Positions 1-6,701 are shown, counted from the first letter of the stretch. The stretch is 13,999 bases of DNA from Patescibacteria group bacterium (GCA_018818485.1 JAHIRX010000046.1:1-13999); one strand, 5' to 3'. Program-made: numbers and translations. Notes: generated from the sequence alone by a model not told the origin.

Positions 1-28
1 TATCTATTAAATAATGGAGGTCTATTTT

Positions 29-388
29 TTAGTTCTTGATTATAACTAAATCTCCTTGGCCATCTGAGATTTCAACACGTGCGGTGTAAGGACCGTCTCC
101 AGGAAAAGGTCCCTCGAATACAACTTCCGCCAGTCTCTTACTTAATGCGCGTTGACGAATACTTCCAGACTCAGCGTCTGATACTTCATAGTTCAAAAAG
201 TTAGTATGTTTAGTGATTACCTCTTCCCCAGCGACAGATTTAAACCTTCTTCCGTTGTGAAAAAGATCCGCTATCATCCAAGTAATATGTTTGGTATCAA
301 GTGGGTCTATTTCCACAGTGACTTTAATCTTAGAAATCTTACCTGAAGAGTCAGTGTTGTAACCATGCGAGATAAAAAACCCGTACAT
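29..388 (-). CDS. Small protein of unknown function
   Basis: This 119-residue protein resembles no family I can name. It is mostly beta-prone, with alternating hydrophobic and polar stretches (residues 20-40 and 85-118). It has a Gly/Pro/Asp turn 'GPFPGDGP' near residue 94 and a C-terminal strand ending 'VIIKN'. It has no signal peptide, transmembrane segment or cysteine. The start is well supported: an AAGGAGG Shine-Dalgarno lies just before the ATG and an extended -10 promoter lies about 30 nt upstream. It is divergent from the Fic-like gene at 496 and stands alone in what is visible. Its strong leader contrasts with the SD-less starts of most genes here, which suggests efficient translation. 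The coding call is firm; the function is unknown. Confidence 0.8.
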   Translation of the reverse strand: MYGFFISHGYNTDSSGKISKIKVTVEIDPLDTKHITWMIADLFHNGRRFKSVAGEEVITKHTNFLNYEVSDAESGSIRQRALSKRLAEVVFEGPFPGDGPYTARVEISDGQGDLVIIKN

Positions 389-392
389 TATT

Positions 393-429
393 CCTCCTTA
401 GTATTTTGTTTATTGTACAGATTATATCA
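393..429 (-). promoter_or_regulatory. Extended -10 promoter and strong Shine-Dalgarno for the gene ending at 29
   Basis: On the minus strand, TGATATAAT (plus positions 421-429) is an exact extended -10 (TGn + TATAAT). No good -35 is visible at 16-18 nt, as expected for extended -10 promoters. Transcription would begin near 414 and leave a leader of about 26 nt. AAGGAGG at 393-399 is a near-perfect Shine-Dalgarno, 4 nt from the ATG. Confidence 0.75.
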
Positions 430-459
430 AACTTCCTGGCAACAAATGACATATTTACA

Positions 460-488
460 TTACTGCGGGAAATGTGCGAGAATTAACT
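460..488 (+). promoter_or_regulatory. Weak promoter candidate before the Fic-like gene
   Basis: TTACTG (460-465), a 17-nt spacer and TTAACT (483-488) end 7 nt before the ATG at 496. There is no Shine-Dalgarno. The geometry matches the better leaderless promoters in this window, but both hexamers are poor, so this is tentative. Confidence 0.25.
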
Positions 489-495
489 AGAATTT

Positions 496-1467
496 ATGTT
501 CGTACCGGAATATACAATTACATCAAAGGCACTTAAAAACATTTCTACCATAGAGTATGCAAAAGCTATTATCGAAAATACTACTATCTTACCCTCCTGG
601 GAAGATCAACTTAAAAAAGAAGCTACAGTCAGGATTATATCTGGATCTACTAAATCGCTAGGGATAAGTATTGACCCTCAAAGTATTAAATCTGCAATTG
701 ACGGCTTATCACCCTCCCCCAGTATCCAAGTATCAAACATACTAAAAGCTATAAATACCTGTGGGGTTCTTTCAAAAGATGGGGAAATTACTGAAGAAGA
801 TTTAAAAGAGATAAATAAAGCTTTAACAACAAACGGTGTTTATAGAAATAAGAAACTTCCAGGAAAGATTGACCCAGAGGAAATACTTGCTGAGACTGTC
901 CAACTATTTGACTGGGTAAGTGGGCTTGATGCAAAAGATACTCATCCTGTTATTACTGCTGCTATTATACGAGGTGCTCTTGAATTAGTATCTCCTTTTG
1001 AAAACCTAAATGAAATTACTGCTTGTTTAGCAACTTATCTATTTCTGAAAACCTCCGGCTACTCTTTAAAAAGTTTTATCTCTCTAGAATCCTATTACAA
1101 CAACACAAAATATGAATATGAGCAGTTAATAGACTCCCTTGATAATAGAGAGCCTGACTTTACCGAGTGGGTAGACTACTTCACAGAAGGACTAGCAAGT
1201 GAGGTGTCTACTGTTTCCCAAAAAATTAAGTTACTAGCAAAGGACACAAAGGTAGCGAAAGCAACTGGGAGGATAAGCGTATCTAAAAGACAGGAAAGAA
1301 TTGTTGAGTATCTTCAAGATTACGGGGTACTTCAAAACAGTGATTTCGGTAAACTTTTTCCAGAAAAATCAGAAGATACGGTGCTTAGAGATTTAAAGAA
1401 ACTGATAGATATAGATATTATTCAAAAAGTTGGTAGTACAAAGTCCTCAAGATACCAGCTCAAATAG
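496..1467 (+). CDS. Fic-fold protein with lost catalytic motif and C-terminal winged helix
   Basis: This 323-residue protein follows the layout of Fic proteins that carry a C-terminal wHTH. The N-terminal segment around 41-60 aligns with the Fic inhibitory helix (S/T-x-x-x-E-G), but here it reads S51-T-K-S-L-G, so the inhibitory Glu is Leu. Residues 115-118 (GVYR) and 150-168 (HP...AAIIRGALELVSPF) match the Fic core. The loop that should read HPFxDGNGRxxR is SPFENLNEI (166-174): the catalytic His is Ser, and the Gly-Asn-Gly-Arg anion-binding part is gone except for one Asn. Residues 262-322 look like a winged helix (QERIVEYL ... DTVLRDLKKLI). AMPylation activity is therefore unlikely; a binding or regulatory role is inferred. 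Its stop codon sits directly before the ligase promoter. The fold assignment is good, the role unknown. Confidence 0.75.
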   Translation: MFVPEYTITSKALKNISTIEYAKAIIENTTILPSWEDQLKKEATVRIISGSTKSLGISIDPQSIKSAIDGLSPSPSIQVSNILKAINTCGVLSKDGEITEEDLKEINKALTTNGVYRNKKLPGKIDPEEILAETVQLFDWVSGLDAKDTHPVITAAIIRGALELVSPFENLNEITACLATYLFLKTSGYSLKSFISLESYYNNTKYEYEQLIDSLDNREPDFTEWVDYFTEGLASEVSTVSQKIKLLAKDTKVAKATGRISVSKRQERIVEYLQDYGVLQNSDFGKLFPEKSEDTVLRDLKKLIDIDIIQKVGSTKSSRYQLK

Positions 1468-1473
1468 TATAAT
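1468..1473 (+). promoter_or_regulatory. -10 box for a leaderless ligase mRNA
   Basis: A perfect TATAAT begins on the base after the upstream stop codon and is followed by 6 nt (AACCGT) and then the ATG at 1480. Transcription would start at or within a base of the start codon. There is no Shine-Dalgarno and no convincing -35. Confidence 0.6.
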
Positions 1474-1479
1474 AACCGT

Positions 1480-3240
1480 ATGAAGTTCAATACTTTTGCA
1501 AAGTATCTCCAGAGATTAGAAGGGACCACAAAACGTCTTGAGATGACTGATATTCTAACTGAACTCATTTCAGACCTAGATCCTAAAGAAACAGATAAAG
1601 CTATGTATCTAGCATCAGGGTACCTTCGTCCCCTATTTAATTCTGTGAAATTTAACATTGCAGACAAGCTGATGTTAAAAATTTTAGAAAATATTTTTCC
1701 TGAAAAGAGACAGAAATTAGATAGTCTGTATGCAAGTGCTGGAGACTTAGGAGATGTAGTTTATGAATTAAAGAAGTCCAGGGCTAACGGAAATATGAGT
1801 ATCTCTGAGGTATATGACAAACTTACGGATATCGCTATTGTAGAAGGTGGGGGCTCTCAAGATACTAAAATTCAAAAGACATCTTCCCTTCTAAAGGACC
1901 TAGATGCCCTGTCTGCAAAGTACGCAACTAGAATAATTTTAGGCACTATTCGACTTGGCTATACTGAACTAACTATCATTGCTGCTCTTGCGAATCTTCT
2001 AAAAGACAAGAAACTAAAAGGTGACATAGAAGCTGCATACAATATAAGGCCTGACATTGGTCTTGTTACTCAAAAGATTAAAGAAAAAGGAATGAGGGGC
2101 CTTTCTGATATAAAGATGGAAGTCGGAGTTCCAATTCTTTCTCAGAAGGCTCAAAGAGTTAGTGGTATGGAAGAAGCAATGGAAAGAATACCAAATGTCT
2201 GGGCTGAGTTTAAGTTTGATGGAACAAGAGTTCAATTGCATATGGATAAAAAGAAAAAACATAAACTTGATGACAGACAAAAAGAACTCTTTTCTACAAA
2301 AAAACCAGACTATTTAATTAAAACCTTCACGCGTAATCTAGAGGAAACAACTCACCAGTATCCTGAAATTGTTGAGGCAGCAAAAGAGCAGATTGACGCC
2401 GAATCAATAATCTTAGATGGAGAGGGGGTTGGGTATAACAGAGAAACTGGAAGCTTTCTCCCCTTCCAGGAAACTATCCAAAGGAAAAGAAAATACAATA
2501 TTGCTGAAGCTGCAAAAGATGTACCTTTGAAATACTTTATCTTTGATATCTTGTATCTAAATGGAAAAAGCCTTATTGATAAAAACCTCAGAGAGAGGCG
2601 TGAAATTCTAAACAAGGTAATTAAAAAGGGAAACATTATGGTAGTTGATGACTTTATTGAGACAGATGAGTTTGAAAAGCTTGAAAAATATTTTGAGGTA
2701 GCTCGAGAAAAAGGTCTCGAAGGATTAATTGCAAAAAACCCAACAGATAGCTATCAAGCAGGAGCAAGATCGTACTCTTGGATAAAACTCAAAATTGCAG
2801 ATGACAAACTTCTTGATGATAGTATAGATTGCGTAATTTTAGGTTACTACCATGGTAAGGGACACCGCTCTCAATTTGGAATTGGTGGGTTTTTAGTAGG
2901 TATATACGATGAAAAAAGTGAGGAGTTTAAGACTATTTCAAAAATTGGAACGGGACTTACTGAAAACCAGTGGATAAAGCTAAAAGAGGCCGCAGATAAG
3001 CTTAAGGTAAAAGAAAAACCAAAAAATCTAGTATCAGATAAGTTATTTAAACCAGATGTTTACGTTGAACCTAAGATTGTTGTAGAAATAGGTGCTGATG
3101 AAATTAGTAAATCTCCATCTCATACAGCTGGGTATGCGCTTAGATTTCCTAGACTTCTAAATTTTAGAAAAGATAGATCCCCTACTCAGATAACTACGCT
3201 TTCTGAAATACAAAAGATGTATAAAAACCAAAAGAAATAA
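1480..3240 (+). CDS. lig: ATP-dependent DNA ligase (archaeal/eukaryotic type)
   Basis: This 586-residue enzyme seals DNA nicks through a lysyl-AMP intermediate. Residues 1-215 form the alpha-helical DNA-binding domain. The nucleotidyltransferase domain has motif I EFKFDGTR, with nucleophile K245 and R250, then LDGE (E315), motif III YFIFDILYLNG (352-362), motif IV EGLIAKNP (414-421) and motif V SWIKLK (433-438). The rest is an OB-fold domain, including GIGGFLVGIYD and a basic region near FPRLLNFRKDR. Length and domain order match archaeal LigB/Lig1-type enzymes rather than bacterial NAD-dependent LigA. CPR genomes are known to carry such ligases. The start is set by the -10 box 6 nt upstream. 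It overlaps the next gene by one base (TAATG). Confidence 0.96.
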   Translation: MKFNTFAKYLQRLEGTTKRLEMTDILTELISDLDPKETDKAMYLASGYLRPLFNSVKFNIADKLMLKILENIFPEKRQKLDSLYASAGDLGDVVYELKKSRANGNMSISEVYDKLTDIAIVEGGGSQDTKIQKTSSLLKDLDALSAKYATRIILGTIRLGYTELTIIAALANLLKDKKLKGDIEAAYNIRPDIGLVTQKIKEKGMRGLSDIKMEVGVPILSQKAQRVSGMEEAMERIPNVWAEFKFDGTRVQLHMDKKKKHKLDDRQKELFSTKKPDYLIKTFTRNLEETTHQYPEIVEAAKEQIDAESIILDGEGVGYNRETGSFLPFQETIQRKRKYNIAEAAKDVPLKYFIFDILYLNGKSLIDKNLRERREILNKVIKKGNIMVVDDFIETDEFEKLEKYFEVAREKGLEGLIAKNPTDSYQAGARSYSWIKLKIADDKLLDDSIDCVILGYYHGKGHRSQFGIGGFLVGIYDEKSEEFKTISKIGTGLTENQWIKLKEAADKLKVKEKPKNLVSDKLFKPDVYVEPKIVVEIGADEISKSPSHTAGYALRFPRLLNFRKDRSPTQITTLSEIQKMYKNQKK

Positions 3241-3527
3241 TGGCAAACATTAAAAAGATTTCAGATATTTTAAATAAAAGAAGTCTGAAAAGAGACTACA
3301 GACGTAGCCACGAATTTCAGGCCTATGGAAACCAACTTGCAGAAGATCTAAATGATCCAAAACATAGGTCTTTATATATAAAGCTGGCTAAAGAAGAGGA
3401 TAGAAACCTGCTTGAGACGGCCCGGGAAGCGGTACTTTCGTCCCCTAAAGCAACAACTAAGGGTAGGCTTTTTATGTGGAAACTTGGAGAACTTAAAAAA
3501 GAAAAGAAGAAAGAACCTGGCACTTGA
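3240..3527 (+). CDS. Small basic protein downstream of the ligase, unknown function
   Basis: This 95-residue, Lys/Arg-rich and probably all-helical protein starts inside the ligase stop codon (TAATG), so it is very likely translationally coupled to it. It opens with a basic patch (RSLKRDYRR, about 14-22), continues through a helical middle (AEDLNDPKH, SLYIKLAKEE, LLETAREAV) and ends with a lysine-rich tail of about 10 residues. It has no membrane segment and no motif I recognise. One-base coupling to the ligase suggests a nucleic-acid-related accessory role, but this is only contextual. It is followed by a promoter-like site, so the transcription unit may end here. Confidence 0.75.
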   Translation: MANIKKISDILNKRSLKRDYRRSHEFQAYGNQLAEDLNDPKHRSLYIKLAKEEDRNLLETAREAVLSSPKATTKGRLFMWKLGELKKEKKKEPGT

Positions 3528-3546
3528 AGTCCTGAGATTGTATTAT
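3517..3546 (+). promoter_or_regulatory. Promoter candidate, leaderless start for the membrane protein
   Basis: CTGGCA (3517-3522), an 18-nt spacer and TATTAT (3541-3546) are followed by 7 nt and the ATG at 3554. There is no Shine-Dalgarno. The spacing resembles that of the ligase and transketolase starts. Confidence 0.45.
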
Positions 3547-3553
3547 TTAACCA

Positions 3554-4096
3554 ATGTTTAGAAAGATTATTTCTATTTATAAAATTCCTCTTTTAATATC
3601 TATTACCCTTGCTATTGTTTTACTTGCTCAAGGAGTTATTAGAAACCCTATTGATATTATCTCCACCATAATAGGGTGTTTTATGGGAACCTTCGTGTTA
3701 GATTCAGAGTACCTACTCTACTCCTACTTCGATCCAACTCTAGAGTTTTCTAAAAATGTTGTTGCTTATATTAACCATAAAGATTACAAATCTCTAATTG
3801 ATTTTATTGAGACAAACAGATACGAGGTAAAAGATAGATCTCTAAACAGTGCTTTGTTCCAGGCCATACTTGCTCCAATATGTATCTTTGTGGCTTACGC
3901 CTCTACCTCGTACTTTATAAAAGCATTTACCTTGTGTGTATTTGCTAACTCGATATATAGACTAGTAGAGGCGTACTTTGATGGAAAAACCAATGATTGG
4001 TTCTGGGCAATGAAAGCAAAACCAAGTAAAGAAGGTATCATCTTCTATGTTTCTGCCTTAACTCTCATCTTAATTTTTTGTCTTTATATTATTTAG
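3554..4096 (+). CDS. Multi-pass membrane protein of unknown function
   Basis: This 180-residue protein has about five hydrophobic segments: roughly 11-29, 33-56, 99-117, 119-138 and 161-180. Between the second and third is a soluble, charged loop of about 40 residues (EFSKNVVAYINHKDYKSLIDF...). A short amphipathic stretch with aromatic residues (FDGKTNDWFWAMKAK, 142-156) precedes the last segment. There is no cleavable signal peptide and no family motif I recognise. The start is supported by the -10-like TATTAT 7 nt upstream. Its TAG stop shares its G with the GTG start of lgt (TAGTG), so the two are probably co-translated at the membrane. A link to envelope lipoprotein biogenesis is inferred from position only. 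Confidence 0.75.
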   Translation: MFRKIISIYKIPLLISITLAIVLLAQGVIRNPIDIISTIIGCFMGTFVLDSEYLLYSYFDPTLEFSKNVVAYINHKDYKSLIDFIETNRYEVKDRSLNSALFQAILAPICIFVAYASTSYFIKAFTLCVFANSIYRLVEAYFDGKTNDWFWAMKAKPSKEGIIFYVSALTLILIFCLYII

Positions 4097-4803
4097 TGAA
4101 TCTTTACGGAATAATAATCTCATTTTCTATTTTTATTAGTGCATTAATTGCAGAAAAGCTAACCCCTAAAAATGATAGAAATATTTTATGGGGCCTGGTG
4201 TTTTGGAGTGTGTTGTGCGGGATACTGGGTGCAAGAGCATACCACGTGCTTCATCTTTTACCCTACTATGTTACGAATCCGGATCAAATATTTGCGGTCT
4301 GGAATGGGGGTCTTGGTATCTGGGGAGGTCTTGCGGGAGGTTGTCTAGGTGGAATAGTTTATTTGAAAACGAAAAAACAGAACGTTATGCCCTGGTTAAA
4401 TCTAACAGGCGTGGTTCTACCTTTGGGTCAGGCAATCGGAAGACTTGGGAATTTCTTTAATCAAGAAATATATGGCCCACCAACTAACTTACCTTGGGGA
4501 ATATATATAAAGCCAGAAAACAGACCTCTAAAATATATTGCTTTTAATAAATTTCATCCCCTATTCATATATGAGGGACTTTTAAATATATGTCTGTTTC
4601 TAGTTCTTTTCTATCTTTGGAAAAAAGGAAAAAAGAAAAGTATCTTTTGGTTATACCTAGCTGGATATTCAATAGTCAGATTCTTTTTAGAATACCTAAA
4701 GATTGAACCCTGGAGCATATTTAGCTTGAATGTAGCCCAAGGTATATCTATACTGGTTCTACTGACGTCTTTTCTGTTTATTAAGTCGGATAAATTTAAA
4801 TGA
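4096..4803 (+). CDS. lgt: Prolipoprotein diacylglyceryl transferase Lgt
   Basis: Lgt moves diacylglycerol from phosphatidylglycerol to the lipobox cysteine of prolipoproteins in the inner membrane. The protein is polytopic and carries the family signature GRLGNFFNQEIYG (115-127, counted from GTG), whose Arg116 and Asn119 correspond to essential residues in E. coli Lgt. It also has GARAYHVL (45-52), a Gly-rich NGGLGIWGG segment (70-78) and HPLFIYE (154-160). I chose GTG at 4096 over TTG at 4078 because it gives a one-base TAGTG overlap with the preceding stop, like other junctions here. The product is then 235 residues, slightly short for the family. It overlaps rpiB by 4 bases (ATGA). Confidence 0.95.
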   Translation: MNLYGIIISFSIFISALIAEKLTPKNDRNILWGLVFWSVLCGILGARAYHVLHLLPYYVTNPDQIFAVWNGGLGIWGGLAGGCLGGIVYLKTKKQNVMPWLNLTGVVLPLGQAIGRLGNFFNQEIYGPPTNLPWGIYIKPENRPLKYIAFNKFHPLFIYEGLLNICLFLVLFYLWKKGKKKSIFWLYLAGYSIVRFFLEYLKIEPWSIFSLNVAQGISILVLLTSFLFIKSDKFK

Positions 4804-5225
4804 TATACATAACATCAGATCATGGAGGCTTTGAACTTAAAAAATACATTGTTGAGAATATTCCTGAATTAACAGATCTCGGACCAAGTGAGTTCGATCC
4901 TGAGGATGACTACCCTGACTTTGTTCCCCCACTTGTAGATAAAGTTCTTGAAGACAAAGAAAATATGGGAATTGTAATTTGTAGAAATGGTGTGGGTGTA
5001 AGTATGGCAGCAAACAAATTCAAGGGAATTAGAGCAGCCCTATCTTTCAACATAAAACACGCCGAATCATCAAGAAAAGACGATAATTCAAATGTTTTAG
5101 CTCTTCCTTCTGACTACATTTCACACGAGGAAGCCATAGAAATTGTTAAAACCTGGCTTAATGCCCCATTTAGTAACAAGGAAAGGCATGTTCGAAGAGT
5201 AGCTAAAGTTAATAATATGATTTAA
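4800..5225 (+). CDS. rpiB: RpiB-type sugar-phosphate isomerase, active site altered
   Basis: This 141-residue protein is of the RpiB/LacAB family, which interconverts ribose-5-phosphate and ribulose-5-phosphate in the non-oxidative pentose phosphate pathway. SDHGGFELK (6-14), DYPDF (37-41), the catalytic-type Cys61 and ANKFKGIRAAL (71-81) are family hallmarks. Two conserved spots differ. The usual CGTG(I/V)G loop is C61-R-N-G-V-G, so the ring-opening Thr is Asn. The usual R-x-HND-x-N is R92-K-D-D-N-S-N, so the His is lost. Isomerase activity is likely, but the substrate may differ. It overlaps lgt by ATGA, and the rpe-like gene follows after 2 nt, supporting pathway coupling. Confidence 0.88.
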   Translation: MIYITSDHGGFELKKYIVENIPELTDLGPSEFDPEDDYPDFVPPLVDKVLEDKENMGIVICRNGVGVSMAANKFKGIRAALSFNIKHAESSRKDDNSNVLALPSDYISHEEAIEIVKTWLNAPFSNKERHVRRVAKVNNMI

Positions 5226-5227
5226 AT

Positions 5228-5881
5228 ATGATTATTCCTGGAATTTTAGAACAAACATTTGAAGAATTAAAGAAAAAAATTGAAATTGTCAACGGAATGG
5301 TTGAATCTATTCAAATTGATGTAGCAGACAACAAACAGGTAGAAGGTATTTCTTTTCTGGAAATAGAAAGGCTTGGAGAAGTTAAGCACGAAACACCTCT
5401 AGAAATACATTTTATGGTGGAAAAACCCCTAGATTATTTACCTTCAGGAGAGGGAAGAATAGATGGTGTGATCAAGGTCTGTACTCAAGTGCTAGATACC
5501 AAAGATTTTAGAGACACGTTTGTAAAAATTAAAAGACTTGGGTATTTAACAGGGGTATCTTTAAATCCAGAAGAACCTCTCAGTTTAATAGAACCTTTAA
5601 TCGATTACATCGACTACATTCAATTTATGGGTGTAATCCCTGGAAAACAAGGAAATCCTTTTATTCCCGAAGTATTAGAAAAGATTAAAGAGTTTAAACA
5701 TAAGCATCCAGGCATACTTACCCAATTAGATGGAGGCGTAAACGATACTACTCTTCCCCAAATCCTAAACTCTGGAGTTGACAACATAGTGGTCGGTTCG
5801 GCAATATTTAATTCTGAAGATCCAAAAGAAAAACTTCTGGAACTTCAAAGGACTGCCCATGGACGAATTAACAACACTTAG
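5228..5881 (+). CDS. rpe: Ribulose-phosphate 3-epimerase-like TIM barrel
   Basis: At 217 residues it matches the length and order of Rpe, which interconverts ribulose-5-P and xylulose-5-P. Counterparts of the family motifs are PGILEQTFEEL (4-14, usual PSILSADF), IQIDVAD (28-34, usual IHxDVMDG), EIHFMVEKP (59-67, usual DVHLMVxxP), MGVIPGKQGNPF (134-145, usual MTVNPGFGGQxF), LDGGV (167-171, usual VDGGI) and VVGSAIF (188-194). Of the metal and acid/base residues, D31, H61 and D168 are kept, but the first His ligand is Gln29. The protein is therefore a divergent Rpe and its metal site needs checking. The end overlaps the next gene by 23 bases, whose start has an internal AAGGA before it. Confidence 0.85.
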   Translation: MIIPGILEQTFEELKKKIEIVNGMVESIQIDVADNKQVEGISFLEIERLGEVKHETPLEIHFMVEKPLDYLPSGEGRIDGVIKVCTQVLDTKDFRDTFVKIKRLGYLTGVSLNPEEPLSLIEPLIDYIDYIQFMGVIPGKQGNPFIPEVLEKIKEFKHKHPGILTQLDGGVNDTTLPQILNSGVDNIVVGSAIFNSEDPKEKLLELQRTAHGRINNT

Positions 5882-6458
5882 TAACATACAAAATAAAACC
5901 CCCTTATCAGTTTGTTTCCTCGGTGGCTCTGCATGGGAAAAAAATGATCAACCATATAAAGATTCCTTTGATACATCAAAAATACTAGCTGAAAATGGGT
6001 ATACAATAGTCAACGGTGGTGGTCCGGGAGTAATGAGGGCATCGACAAAGGGCGCTCACGCAGGCGGTGGGAAGGTTTTAGCTATAACATATTACCCAAG
6101 TAAACCTAAAAGACACTATGAGGGAAGAGATCCTGAAAATGACTTTGATATGGAAGTAAAAACCATGGACTACTTTGATAGAACAAAGGTAATGCTTCAA
6201 ACCACAGACATTCATATTGTATTCAAAGGGAGTATCGGAACACTAAGTGAGTTTGGAATGACTTGGATTAGCTCATGGATACATGAACCAGATAATAAAC
6301 CTATTATTCTATTTGGAAATTTCTGGGATAACATTCTAGACGTGCTTCAGGCTAACTTACTAATTGAAAAAGGTGAGAGAGATATGTTTAAAATATGTAA
6401 CTCCCCTGAAGAAGTTCTCACATATATAAAATCCCTGGAAAATGAAATCAGGGATTGA
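5859..6458 (+). CDS. LOG-family (lysine decarboxylase-like fold) protein
   Basis: This 199-residue Rossmann-like protein belongs to the LOG/TIGR00730 superfamily, whose characterised members release free bases from nucleoside monophosphates. It has CFLGGSAWE (19-27), the Gly-rich NGGGPGVMR (52-60), FDRTK (106-110) in place of the usual ERK region, and KGSIGTLSE (123-131). That last motif is normally PGGxGTxxE: the Pro is Lys and the second Gly is Ser, while GT and the catalytic-type Glu131 remain. A nucleotide or sugar-phosphate role is plausible beside rpiB/rpe, but the substrate is open. The start at 5859 lies inside the rpe end with AAGGA 6 nt upstream. A hairpin overlaps its stop codon. 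Confidence 0.85.
   Translation: MDELTTLSNIQNKTPLSVCFLGGSAWEKNDQPYKDSFDTSKILAENGYTIVNGGGPGVMRASTKGAHAGGGKVLAITYYPSKPKRHYEGRDPENDFDMEVKTMDYFDRTKVMLQTTDIHIVFKGSIGTLSEFGMTWISSWIHEPDNKPIILFGNFWDNILDVLQANLLIEKGERDMFKICNSPEEVLTYIKSLENEIRD
6430..6456 (+). terminator. Hairpin at the LOG-gene stop codon, possible terminator
   Basis: AATCCCTG (6430-6437) pairs perfectly with CAGGGATT (6449-6456) across an 11-nt loop. The stem covers the last LOG codons and runs into the first base of its stop. It is followed by AATAATTTCTT rather than a clean T-run, so intrinsic termination is uncertain. The same CCCTG core recurs in the structured region that follows. Confidence 0.4.
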
Positions 6459-6492
6459 ATAATTTCTTAAAATATCAACCCCTGTTACTCGT

Positions 6493-6502
6493 AAAGAGCA
6501 TC
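6493..6502. repeat. Arm of a 10-bp inverted repeat, partner at 6843-6852
   Basis: AAAGAGCATC here is the exact reverse complement of GATGCTCTTT at 6843-6852. The pair could close the whole non-coding locus as one long-range helix in RNA of either strand. Confidence 0.6.
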
Positions 6503-6650
6503 CCTGGTAGAGTGGTTCTGCTAGGACTAATATTGATTCGTGGTCAGAGACGACAAACCAAAAGCACTCGCAACATCCATCTACTGTAATTTTCGGTCAG
6601 CTGTCTGGATACCAGACTGCCTCTCAACTTTCTAACACTACCAGGGACTA
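6501..6650 (-). ncRNA. Candidate structured non-coding RNA of about 150 nt
   Basis: No convincing ORF lies here. The ends form a perfect 10-bp helix, TCCCTGGTAG (6501-6510) with CTACCAGGGA (6638-6647). On the minus strand a TGATATAAT promoter (6658-6666) would start transcription at about 6649-6652, at the base of that helix. Inside, read on the minus strand, I can pair GUUAG with CUAGC and GUUGA with UCAAU (both with G-U pairs), and ACC(G)AAAA with UUUUGGU near the tip. A side hairpin GTCTGG-ATA-CCAGAC lies at 6603-6617. The overall shape is a long imperfect rod, compatible with a 6S-like RNA but not diagnostic. I looked for tmRNA, RNase P and SRP core motifs and found none. No T-run terminator follows. 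Confidence 0.5.
6639..6650. repeat. 12-bp segment complementary to 6854-6865 and, in part, to 6501-6510
   Basis: TACCAGGGACTA is the exact reverse complement of TAGTCCCTGGTA at 6854-6865 (12 bp). Its TACCAGGGA portion also pairs with TCCCTGGTA at 6501-6509. The two pairings are mutually exclusive. Confidence 0.6.
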
Positions 6651-6657
6651 ATTTCAC

Positions 6658-6685
6658 ATTATATCATAGAAAAATACGTGAGCAA
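6658..6685 (-). promoter_or_regulatory. Minus-strand extended -10 promoter driving the candidate ncRNA
   Basis: Read on the minus strand: TTGCTC (6680-6685), a 16-nt spacer, then TGATATAAT (6658-6666), the same extended -10 as at 421-429. No ORF follows it, but a closed RNA helix does. This is the best evidence for transcription of the region from the minus strand. Confidence 0.6.
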
Positions 6686-6701
6686 ACTATTCAAAAGAAT
6701 A

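Noticed and set aside
1422..1667. Minus-strand 81-codon ORF across the Fic-like/ligase junction, and similar antisense ORFs at 2014-2280, 2352-2636, 3323-3523, 8400-8657, 10500-10799, 12501-12710, 12948-13268 and 13323-13628.
   Set aside because: All are shadows of well-supported genes on the other strand, with biased composition and no start signals.
4078..4095. TTG start for lgt six codons upstream.
   Set aside because: GTG at 4096 gives a one-base TAGTG overlap like other junctions here, and a product that begins as Lgt proteins usually do.
4188..4460. A 90-codon plus-strand ORF inside lgt in another frame.
   Set aside because: It overlaps the conserved Lgt core and has no family resemblance.
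6501..6650. A small transposable element (MITE) with the 10-bp ends as terminal inverted repeats.
   Set aside because: No target-site duplication is visible, and the inverted repeat fits an RNA terminal helix with a correctly placed promoter better. It is not fully excluded without a genome-wide copy count.
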